From Verrucomicrobiales bacterium (lineage in GTDB: Bacteria; Verrucomicrobiota; Verrucomicrobiia; Verrucomicrobiales; DEV007), in NCBI GenBank assembly GCA_029213065.1, contig JARGPH010000026.1, positions 25,880 through 89,879 of the forward strand: a DNA stretch of 64,000 nt, in the 5' to 3' direction. A program made the translations under genes and the position numbers. Of this stretch, positions 1 through 12,000 are shown piece after piece. The stretch's first letter is position 1. Each line of letters begins with the position of its first letter. The notes under the pieces were generated by a model, which had not been told where the DNA came from, searched no databases, and was given only the letters and a program-made list of their open reading frames with translations.

Positions 1-3000
1 CTTCCTCCGGCTGCATCGACTTGAATGTTCCCATAACTGTCAAACTGACCTTCAGCACCGTGATGGCCTATTGCTGCATAGCGGCGAATGGTCTCCGCAT
101 TGTCACCCGCACTTTGCCCGCCATCCAGCGTGATGCTGCCACCGGTGGAAGTCACTGTGATGTCGGCGGTATCTCCCGCCGTGCCGAAGCTGGCGTGATT
201 TCCGATGGAACGATCCGTTCCACCATGTCCAATCGTTGCGTAGGAATCGCTGTTAATTCCCGCGACGAGATTGATGTCGTCAACAGCTGTGACACTGATA
301 TCTCCGGTAACGCCACCGACACCAGGTGCATCACGAGTGAGAGCGGGCCCTTCAGGACCGAATGCGGATGGCAGGCTTGTCAATTGAAGCACGAAGGAAT
401 CGACAGCGACACCGTCCTCCCTCGGGGTGATACGCACCGTGTAGGTTCCCGTGGTATTGAAATCAAAGATCGCTGCGGTATGACCGGAAGCGCTCCCATC
501 GCTTTGCTCGGCTCCGCCAACAGTGGTAAAGGGCACGCTGTTGAAGTTTCCTGTTCCACCCTGCACGAATTCGTAGTAGTCCGCGATAGCTCCACCCGCA
601 CCATCTTTCAACTCAACTACATCGAAGAAAACGGAATCGCTCGCCCCATCGTAGCCAACCCATCGAGGCAGAAGTCGATAGGTGCCTGCTGTGGTGATGT
701 CCAGTTCGTAGGTAACAGCTGATCCGGTAAGAGGAGCGAGCCCGCCGGCACCGTTCGGAAGGTGCAGGTAGTCCCCATCAGTTGCGTTGCTGTAAACACC
801 CGCCGGATTCGACGCTCCTTCGTTGGGAACCTCGATCCAGGAGGCGTGACGGGTCGTGTAATCGAGGGCATCGACAAAGAAGATCCCGTCTATCGTTTCA
901 ACAAAGAATCCCTGCACCGAATGACCGATCTGCGCAAAGTTACGTGTCCCGTTAAAGGCGTCTCCTGCAGTTCCTCCACCGAGGACATCCACGCCGGCAG
1001 CAGAATTAACAATGATATCACCATCGAGTTGCCCATCAGCAAAGGCCCCGCCGCTTCCGATCAATGAAAAGGCATTATCGCTGCCCCCGCCATTGAGAGC
1101 GATGCCGCCCACTGTTGTCGTGACTCGAATCGTCGACTCGACATCGCCACGGGTCATCAGTCCACCGCTGCCGATCTGGGTGTAGCTGTTCGCACCGCCC
1201 GAATGCATACTGAGGCTCGCCCCGGTCACAGTCACGTCACCGTCTTTGCTTGCATTTACGCCCGTGCCACCGTTTCCGATCTGAGCGTAGGCGCCTTCAC
1301 CGATTCCTCCCGAAAGGGCAACGGCACCGGTCGTAGTTGTAGTGATTGATGCGTCTATTGCCGAAGCGGCAGACCCGAGGCCTCCGTGACCGATCTGGCT
1401 GAAACTGCCGGATTGACCGCCGCCGTCGAGAACGACGCCGCCATCCCCTGCCTGAACCACTATTGATCCCGTTGCATCCCCGCGGAATCCGATTTGAGAA
1501 TACCCATCCGCTGAAAGACTGCTTCCAGCTAGATTCACCGAGTCACCAATCACCGTGGTTGTTCCTGATTTTGAACCGAGGGAGATGCCAGTGGATTGAT
1601 TGCTATTGCCAATGTTAAGAGCGGCACCGTTGAGCCCGAATTCCGCCCCATCCACTGTGCCGATGAGCGAAACAGGAGTGAATTCCGGCACACCCGTTCC
1701 CGAGAAATCCGGCGTGGTAATCGCGGTGGATCCTGCGTTGGCCCATCCGGCGAGAACCCCGATATTCCCTGTTCCCAAGTTGTTGAGACTTCCTGTTATC
1801 GTGAGATCACCACCTGAGAGAATCGTAAGATCTCCGCTCCCTGTGTAATTGACCGCCGTGCCGTCGCTTCCAATTTCAAAGGCCGACGTACCACCCGAAA
1901 CAATTGTCACATCTCCGGAACCGGTTGCTGCACCCAGGGTCTCGGCGAATGAAATGACATCACCAGCTCCTGTTTTCTGATCAGAATTGGAAGCCATGTT
2001 GATCCCTCCGAGCGCAACGACCGAGTAACTGCTGTCATCTTCACCTAGAAGCCCGTAGTCGACAGCGGAGATACCGTCGCTGGTCTGGTGGGAAATAAGT
2101 GCACTGGTCTTCGAACTGTCAGTCAAACTGAGAGCGCCCGCTGTGAAAATATTCAATTCCCCGGAACGGCTTCCACTGCTGTTAACCGCACCGCTTCCAT
2201 GTCCGATTTGAGCCGCTCCCGTGTTGCTCTCTGCAGCAAACAAGTCAATATCCCCAAGCGATAAGATCGAGATAGCACCACTGATATCACCATTCGCTGA
2301 CTCTCCGCCATGGCCGATCTGGGTGTAGGCATCGCTGCCACCGGGGCCTGACAAACGGATACTGCCTGCTTCAATTTTGAGATTTCCGCTCTTCACTCCC
2401 AGCGATTGCTCGCCACCGTGTCCCACCTGAGCATAGCCATCTCCGGAGCTTCCCGCAGTGATTTGCAAGAGGCCATCGGTAGCAACGGAAATATTTCCCG
2501 AAAGGTCACCTGGAGTTTCGCCACTGGTTCCGTCGCTGCCACCGCCTTCACCACCGTGGCCGATTTGCGCATAAGCGTCGCCACCTGTTCCCGCCTCGAC
2601 AGTGATGGAGGATGATTTCCCGATCATGATGTCTCCGGAATAAGTGGCGAAGTGGGAATTGTTGTCATTCCGTGCTCCGCCATGCCCGATCTGAGCATAG
2701 GCATTTGAACCTCCACCCGTGAGCGTGATCGCTCCCGTGCCATAGGCCTGATCGGAGCCGGTATTGATTAGAATATTGGAACTGAGTACGTCGGTATTCT
2801 CTGGATTCCTTCCCACATGCCCGATCTGTGCGTAATCAAATGTTCCCGCTCCGGCATTGAGATCGAGGAAAGATCGAACGTCGAGTTCGATATTGGAATT
2901 TGTCACCGAGGTAAGTCCTGCATCGTCACCGCCATGCCCGATCTGAGTGTAGGCATCACCGCTCGTCATCGTGAGAGAACCGGCACCGTTGATGTCAATA

Positions 3001-6000
3001 TTACCGGATACAGCACCGCCGGAAGAGGGACCGCCGTGACCGATCTGAGCGTAGGCTCCGTCACTGCCGCCTAACATTTCAATCGCCCCGGCAGGAGAAT
3101 CAGCACAAAAGGTGATTGTAATCGGAGCGTCGAGCAGCGCCCCGCTAATTGACCCGCTACCCCCATGGCCAATCTGAGCAAAAGAACCGTTCGTTCCACC
3201 ATCGAGAAGAAGACCACCGTCCTTGGCGTAAACATTAATCGCTCCGCCGATATCGGTGGTGCCATCGGCGAAGAATCCCAACTGCGTTCCTGCATTGGCA
3301 ACATCGTTGCTTCCGAGAACCCGAATCGCGGCACCCGCAAAGGTGCTAGTTCCGCCGGCGCTCCCCCCGCTGACGCGGCTCGTTTGATCGACGCTACCGA
3401 TCGTGAGGACTTTCCCGTTGTTTCCGAATGTCTCACAATTGGTGAAATCCACCTCATAGCCACCCGCCTTAATAATCGGCTCGCAGAAATTAATCGGATC
3501 ACCGTATTCAACGCTTCCATCCAACTGCGTTCCCGTTCCATTCCACCCCGCCAGGAGCGTCACATCACCGGCACCGGAGTTCTGGAACGATGTCTTCATC
3601 GTAATGTTGCCGCCGGTCATGATGTAGAAATCCTCCGGAGTATCGACCATTCCGTTTCCAATATTGGAGGCATCAATCGTGTAGTCAGTCTGGCTGCTGT
3701 CGACGATCGTGATGGTTCCGTTGCCGAGATTGCCATTAATGATCGTGCTTTCGTCGACCGTCGCGGAAGCAGCGAGATTGATCCCGCCATTGGCAACTTT
3801 CTGATAGCCGTCGCCGCCTTCGTAATCAGCGGCAAGCAGGCCGTTCGCATTCTGATGAAAAATGAAAACATTGCTTTCCGTTCCGGCTCCATTCGCTCCA
3901 ATTAACTGCCCGCTTGAAAAAAGGTGGACTCCACCTTCGCGCGTTCCGGTCGAGGTTTTTGATCCGTCACCATTTCCGATCATGGCAAAGGAAAGATCGG
4001 CGGAACCACCCTGGAGGACGGTATCCCCCGATCCGGCAACCACCGAAATGTTAGAACTCATACGGCCGTCCGAATAAAGACCGCCATGACCAATCTGAGC
4101 ATATTGTCCCTCACTACCGGTGCCGGCAGCACTAACAGAAACCCCTCCGGTCGTGGAAACCACATTGATATCCCCGGTAAACTCGCCGTCGGTTTCCACG
4201 CCACCGTGACCAATCTGAGTGTAGGCCCGGTCACCTTCTTCGCTGGAACTGAGGCTGACACCGTTAATCGCAACCACGCAGATTTCCCCATCGCGATCGT
4301 AATCACCGGCCTGTGCACCTCCATGCCCGATCTGGGCGTAGCTGTAACTCGCGTTCAGTGGTGTTGTTGTATAAAAATCGCCGCCATCGGTTCCGGCATC
4401 AATTCCGCCTCCGTTGCGAAGCGCGATGGATCCGTTGAGTGCTTTGACATGGATGGAACCACCACCGGTCCCGTCGGCACGGAATCCTCCGTGTCCAATT
4501 TGTGCGAATGCAAGTTCGTGATGCTCACTGGCATAAACAGAAATATCGCCATTTTGAGAGGTCACCTCGATGTTCCCCAGTTTGGCCCCGTCTGAGAGCG
4601 AGCCGCCGTTTCCGATCATCCCGTAGTTAAAGTCTCTACCTCCGCCATCGATGAGCACGCCCGTGGCGGCATTAACGGAAATGGAAGTGTCAATCGTATT
4701 CCCGATCACCCCATAGCTGAAGCCACCTGATCCGATTTGCGCATAGGCGCGGCGACCATCTGCATTATCCCCGTTGTAGGAACCACCTCTGATCATGATT
4801 CTCCCCGTCTGTGAAGTCACATTCACACCCGATGTGTTTACCACATCGATGGCATCAGCATTGATGTTCCCTTCGCTGTCACTGCCCCCATGACCGATCT
4901 GTGCGGATGTAAGGTCATTTACACCGCCGACCAGATCAATGTTCCCGTTCGCTGTGACATTGATTGCCCCGCTGAGTGCGGCGTTGGTTCCGGAACCACC
5001 GTGGCCGATTTGCTTGTAGTTTCCGTCGTGGTTCCCGTTGATGAGTCCAATACCAGCGGCAATTGAGAGAGTGATATCGCCGCTCTTGGCTCCGTGAGCG
5101 GAACGCCCCCCGTGACCAATCTGACCATAGGAATGAATATTCCAACCGTCGCCGCCATGCCCCCCTCTAAGATCGAGGGCTCCGGATGCTCCCGTCGTCG
5201 TGATTGAAATATCACCCGAATCAGCACCGACGCTTTCCCCGGTTCCGCCATGCCCCAACTGCGCATACGCAAATTCCCCTGTCCCCGCGTAGATCTGAAT
5301 TGCATCCACTGTGGTGACTTCGATATCACCACTCTTCCGACCATCGGCATCGTATCCGCCATGACCGATCTGTGAATAGGTTCGGTCCGGTTGATCGTTA
5401 CCGCTGGCATCTCCACCGGCTTTCGCTGAAATACCCCCGGCGAGATTAATCCCGATCATACCGTCGGCATCTCCTGAGCTTCCTGAACCTCCGTGCCCGA
5501 CCTGGGTGTAGGCATCGATTGCTCCACTGGTCTTTGCATTGGCTCCCTGCATATTGAGGCTCCCCCCCGCTGTAGTATCAAGACTGATAGAACCGGATTG
5601 CTCCAGCACAGCATCATCAACTGTCCGGGTTGCATCGAACGCACCGTAGCCTCCATGCCCGATTTGAGAATAAGCCCGGGCTCCGGTGCCGCCAATCAGC
5701 TCAATGTCGCCAGCGGCATCAATATCAATATTCCCCGTGTAGGAAGAATCAGCATTCGATCCACCGAGCCCGATCTGAGCGTAGGCTTCCGCTCCGGAAC
5801 CGGCTTTAAGAATAATTGCATCGCCGCTACCATCGGCTCCTCCTGCTCGAACCGTTATATCCCCACTCCGAGTGAAGCTTCCGGATTCACCGGTGGAATT
5901 CGTTCCCCCGTGCCCGATTTGTGCGTAACCACCATCGGCGGCTCCGGCTTCCAGTGATACAAAACTACCCATCTGAATATTGATTCGGTCATCTTCAGAA

Positions 6001-9000
6001 GCGCCATTGACCTGATCTTTCCCCCCGTGACCGATCTGACCATAGGCATCGATTCCGCCAGCGGTAATTTGTAGAGACCCGCTACCTGACAGATCAATAT
6101 TTCCACCGTCGAATCCCGATCCCGAAAAGCCACCCAGACCGACTTGTGCATAAGCCTGAGCAGCATATCCCGCACTCATCGTAAAGTTGCGAAATCCGGT
6201 GATGAGAATATCACTGTCGACATTGCTTCCATTGCGAACGTTTTCATTCCCGCCGTGACCGATTTGTGTGTAGGCAGCGAGACCATCCCCACCCTCCATG
6301 AGAATGTCACCGGGTTCGCAGAAGCTGATTGTAATATCGGCGCTCACCGCATCCGTGCTCGTATTGTTGCCACCATGTCCTATTTGGGTGTAGGCCCCGT
6401 CGGCATTTCCCGAAGTCATCGTCAGTCCGCCGCTTCCCACTCCGATTGCAATCGCGCCGGAGGCGGCACCCGAGCCGTCGGTAAAAAATCCGATCTGTGA
6501 AAAAGCATCCAGATTATTTCCAGCGGTCAGGGTAATGGTATCGGCGCCGAGACTGGTCGCACCCGTTCGGGAACCCACCGCAAGCCCGGTGCCCTGAGTG
6601 GAACTTCCGATGGTAAGTCGGCTTCCATCAGCGGCACAATTATTAAAATCAGCCACGAGGCTGCCATTCATCGTCACTTCACAATTGGCAGCATTGAAAG
6701 AACCGGCACCTCCCATCGTCCCGTCGCCATTGTAACCGGCGAGAAGCATTACGTCTCCGGAACCGGCATTCTGAAAACTGGAAAGCAGCGTGATATCACC
6801 GCCAACCGCGATGACTCGATTCACGTCGTCGTTGAGTGTCGCCAACGATGCCGCATCAATCGTGACAGGGCCGTCATCATAACTCGTAGCAACAAAGACC
6901 GGACCGTTTGCGATGTTACCCGTAATCATCGCTGAAAGACCACCCATCGCCGAGTCAGGCAGAGTGACACCGTTGGCACCAATCAACTGAAACCCGTTTC
7001 CACCGAGATAGTTCCCGGGAACGTTGAGCCCACCCGCTGTTTGGTGAAAGACAAAAGCGTTGTCTGAAGTGCCGTTCACGGCTGAGAGGACATCCCCTGC
7101 GAAAAGCTGGACACCACCGCCGCGCGTTCCCGCAGACGATGCGTCTCCGGCCCCGTGACCGAACATCGCGTAATTTGTGGCGTCATTACTTCCCGTCACC
7201 GTGAGGTCGCCGGCAACCGCGGCAACTTCAATATCACCGGAAAGAGCACCGTTTGCCCCACTGCCACCATGGCCGATCTGGGCATACTGAGCAACTCCAG
7301 TGCCTCCGTCCAGCGTCACATCGCCACTTGATGCCACCACCGTGACAGCTCCGGAAAAATCACCTGTAAGATCATGTCCGCCATGACCGATTTGGGTGTA
7401 GCTGCGCTCCCCGGACCCGGACGAACCGAGTGTGACACCATTAGCACCGACCACACAAATATCTCCATTTCGATCTGCTGACACATCGAGAAAATCACCC
7501 GCTCCTGAATGCCCGATCGCTGCAAAGCTATCGTTCGCGGAGCCTCCGTTCAGCGTTACCGAGCCACCGCCTGCGTGCACGTCAATATCACCGTAGGCAT
7601 CAAAACCGGCATCGACACCGTGATGACCAATCACCGCGTAGCGACGAGCCACGTCCGCTGTCGAACCGGCAACCGCATTTCCATCAAGCAGGATACGGCC
7701 ACCGGACGTTGTCACTGAAATATCAGCACCATCCGCTCCTGTTCCATACTGGACATTCGCACCCACTCCTGCGAAGGAGGAACCTCCATGCCCGATCGCA
7801 GCATATGAGTCGCTCTCAGCTCCACTGGTAATCAGGATATCACCACCAACGGTAATATCGATATCCGAAGCGCCGCTGACATCACTGCGATTCGCAAAGG
7901 TAGCTCCCGGCCCCATTCCCGTTAGAGTTGGCGATCCATCCAACTGCAGCGCCCAGGCATCAAGCCCCATTCCGGATTCACGCGGTGTCGCTCGCAACGT
8001 GTAGGTCGTTCCTGCGACAAGATCCCACAAAGCAGGTTGATTGGAATCTCCCGCTGAATTTTGTTCAAACCCACCTCCCGATGTATCCCAATCAAAACTG
8101 GCGCTCCCTCGAGATGTAAACTCATACCAATCGGCGACGGTATTGCCAGTTCCATCTTTCAGTTCAACGATATCATAGAACATCGAATCGCTATTGCCGT
8201 TGTAGCCGCTCCAACGGGGAGTTAATCGATAGCTTCCTGTTTGATCTACCGTAAATTCATACTCGATGTAGCTTCCGGTCGTCGCGCCGGTAGGACTCCC
8301 ATAGGGAATCTGAGCGTATGCGCCACCGCGAACATTTGAAAAAATGTAGGTGGCATCCGTTTGCCCCGATGGCTGGGGAGCATACAGCAACTCGGTTCCC
8401 TCAGGCAGGACGATCCAATTATCGGTATCGGTATAATACTCACCCTCTCCGATAACAATCCCGTCGACTCCCGCATAACCACCAAAGCCACCCACCGCTC
8501 CGGCGAGCGAGTGTCCGATCATCGCAAAGTTGAAGTCGCCCTCTTCTCCGGCAGCAGCGCCGCTGCCTCCCGTAATCGTAAGGTCGCCTCCGATAACAGC
8601 GCTAATAGAGCCGTCAATATAGCCCTCCGAATTGACCCCACCGTGCCCCAGCAAAGCAAAAGCTTTGTTCGCCTCGCCAGCAAGAATCGAAAGGTTGCCA
8701 TCAGTAGTGACATCCAGAAACCCGGATTTATTCCCGACGACATCAAGTCCCCCGTGACCGATTTGAGCAAAAGCCTCCTCACCGGCAATCTGGGCAGTAT
8801 TCTCTCCAGCGATGATATCAACCCCTGTCGTTCCGATGATCGTAATATCCCCTCCGGTGTCGCCGTCAATTAACTGACCACCATGACCAATCTGGGCAAA
8901 GGCATTGATCTGCCGATCTGCCCCGAGGACGCTGACTCTTCCAGCCGTTGATTCAATGTGAATTTCACCGGATTTATCACCATCCGAATCATAGCCGCCA

Positions 9001-12000
9001 TTTCCAATCTGAGCGTAGTTGTAATGTCGACCGCCACCTTTGACAATGATATCGCCCCTCGCGGTCACCGTGATCGGAGCGTCCATCGTCCCGTTCGCTT
9101 CCATCCCGCCCAGGCCAATCTGCGCAAATGCCCTTTTTCCATCACTGGTGGTTCCTCCGTTCGAATTCTGATTCCCTCCCCATACCCGAACTGAACCTTG
9201 ATTCGAAGTTACGTTGATAAACGCAGCGGTATAATCGCCATTGGATAAGCGCCCACCGTGCCCGACTCTGGCATAAGTATAATCATTTGTTCCCGCAGAG
9301 AGCGTGATGTCATTCTCAGCCGTTACCGAAATGGATCCGCTGAGGTCGCCGGTAGTCACATAACCACCGTGGCCTATCTGTCGCATATTTTCATCATTCA
9401 GACCACCCGCCATCGAAACGGCGTCTCCGACCGTTACCGAAATATCACCAGTGTGATTCCCGTTCGCAGCACGCCCACCGTGTCCGACCATGACACTTGA
9501 ACGATACCCATTATGATAAGGGTTGGTTGTCACTGGACTCCCATTCATGTTCAACGAACCAGAGGTGGCAACCAGAGTGATAGCCCCTGAGTGCCCGACA
9601 CCACCGCCGAGGCCACTGGCAGCCTCACCTCCATGACCGATCATGACGTAGTTTAGTTGATCTCGTCCCACTTGCATTGTGATGTCATCTGCCGCCGTCA
9701 CGGTGACATCACCTCCATGGTCCCCCGTGGCACTGTACCCACCATTTCCGATTTGGGTGTAGGCATTGTCGTGAGAATCCGGGGCATCACCTTTGACGTT
9801 GCTCCCCGCGAGCATGACTGATCCGAATCCGTCTGTTCCCGCTTCAACTGTGATATCTGCGATGCTCCCCGCATCGTCCGCTGAATCAGCATCAGCATCA
9901 TAACCACCGTTTCCGATTTGGGCGTAGGCATGAGCATCGCCTCCGGAAAGAACCCTCACGTCATCGGCTGCTGTCACGGCAATCACTTCCCCTGCAGCTC
10001 CCTTGTCACCTTTCGAAGCATAGCCACCATGACCAATCTGAGCATAGCTTTGAGCGCCACCACTACTCGAATCCACCAACACCTCGCCTCCGGTCGAAGT
10101 CACGGATATATTCCCCTGCATCAAACCATTTGAGCTACGCCCGCCGTGCCCTATTTGTGCGGCAGTATCCGGTCCATCTCCGGCAATGAAAGAAATATTC
10201 CCGCCCGCAGTCACGTTGATATCGCCAGCACGATCACCGGTCGCGTCGTTCCCGCCATTCCCGATCATGGCGTAGGCGTCATCGACAGATCCGGCAGTGA
10301 AAGTTATTGAGCCAACTGCACTCACCTCAATATCTCCAACATGACTACCATCCGCGTCCCAACCACCGTGTCCTATTTGACCGTATTGACGATTTGCACT
10401 TTCCGAAAGAGAACCGTCGAAAGTAATATCACCCGCCGATTTCACGATGACCTTACTATTCAAAGCATCAGCCGTTGCACCGACCGTATCATAGCCATGG
10501 TTTCCGGTATTCGATCCACCACCATGCCCAATCTGCGCACTGTTGCTTCGGGCCGTCCCGGTCTTAAACGTAATACCACCAGATGTCGTCTCGACATCAA
10601 TTTCCCCGAACCAGCCGCCAAACGAATAATCTGCGGTAGTCGAGCCCGTCGTAACATACTCGGCGTTGTAACCACCGTGACCAATTTGCACCTCGGCAAG
10701 GTGCCCTGCCCCGAGTCCTGCAGTCGCAGTGATCGTGCCGGCATCCACATCGATGTCCCCACCACTGGAGGCATTGACCCGCATATCGAGACCGCCGAGA
10801 CCGATACGGGTAAACGAGTATGTGCCTGGTCCTGCATCGAGTGAAAGCAGATTTCCAGCATCCACCGTAATCTTCCCGTTTAGAGATACCTCGGTAGCTG
10901 AGGAATTGGAAGCTCTCCCCCCGTGACCGATTTGAGCAAAATTCCATCGATCCAAACCACCGTTCAGATCCACATTATTCCCTGCTTCGACAGTGATATC
11001 ACCCGACATTGCCTGCTGGGCAAGCGAACTAACACCCCCGTGTCCAATCATCGCGAAGCTGTTGTCCTCACTCGAACCGGTCAGCTGATTTGCCGTTAAT
11101 ACAACATCATTGAGAGCCTGTACCCGAATGGCCCCTGATGGATCCATTCCAGGCGCCGAAGCCCTGTAACCGAACTGAGCGTAGCGGCTATCCGCCCCTG
11201 TAGAGGCAGTCAAATTTCCTCCGAAAAGAGAAAAGTCATAAGCGACAGCGTTCGAACTTCCCGCACGACTCCCAACGCTGACACCATCCGGAGCAGTTCC
11301 TCCTGCAATGTCTCTACCGATCACAATTGATCCATTATTTTGCCCGTAAGTCCCCGTTGTATCGAAAAACAAGGTATCCATGTCAATGGCTCCAACACCC
11401 GTGGCTGGACTGGTAGGATTCGCTCCAACATCAAACCCGGTGGTCCCATCCCAGCCGGCAACCAGATTAAGATCCCCGCCCCCGGTGCTGTTGAGCCGAA
11501 TATCGCGAACGATATAAATATCCTGAGCGGCCAACAAAGTGAGAGAACCGTTATTTGCCGCATCAGTCCCTGTCTCGATATCATCAATCACCCGGATGTG
11601 CCCTGCGCCTGTTCCGCCCGTCCCCGGATCGGCGGGATTGGTGTAAATCACAACATTGGTTCCCGCATTGAGAGAGGTTTCAATCGCACCGCTGTTCGAG
11701 GCATCGACAACAAAATCATCAGGATCAAGCAAGAGCATCCCGTTGCCAAGGTCTACGCTACCCTCGAAGGTCAAATTCTGTTTTCCTGACACTTCAGCAA
11801 AACCACCGTTTCCAACAGCCCCGAGCGCCTGACCGCTGATCTCACCTTTGAAAAGTGTGTTCCTGTCTGCCCAGAAAATGGCAGAGCCGGCATCACCGTC
11901 ACCTGTGACATCCACAATCGTCACGGATCCTTCAGCGACATCTAAATTTTCAGCATTGCGGACCTCCGCATCATTCCCCTGAAAACCGCCGCCGATCCGA

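Larger units (their letters stand above)
1..11200 (-). repeat. Coding repeat array: about 65 units with a YAQIGHGG-like core
   Basis: Within the adhesin frame I counted about 65 occurrences of a core whose first residues vary (YAQ, FAQ, YTQ, YAM, YGQ) followed by IGHGG, IGNGG, IGLGG or IGHHG. Units are mostly 35-60 residues apart. After the core comes a Ser/Asn/Asp-Gly stretch, then GDI or GNI with alternating hydrophobic residues, as in beta-helix coils. At the DNA level the array appears on the plus strand as recurring text close to ccgccatgcccgatctgagc. This creates many spurious short frames on both strands. Confidence 0.9.

Noticed and set aside
21..722. Long plus-strand open frames in the first 13 kb
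   Set aside because: They are mirrors of the repetitive minus-strand adhesin frame. They have no start/stop logic, no domain, and the same unrelated text recurs because the repeats recur.
1..11200. Regularly spaced short repeats resembling a CRISPR array
   Set aside because: The repeated units are imperfect, in frame, variable in spacing, and translate to a continuous protein.
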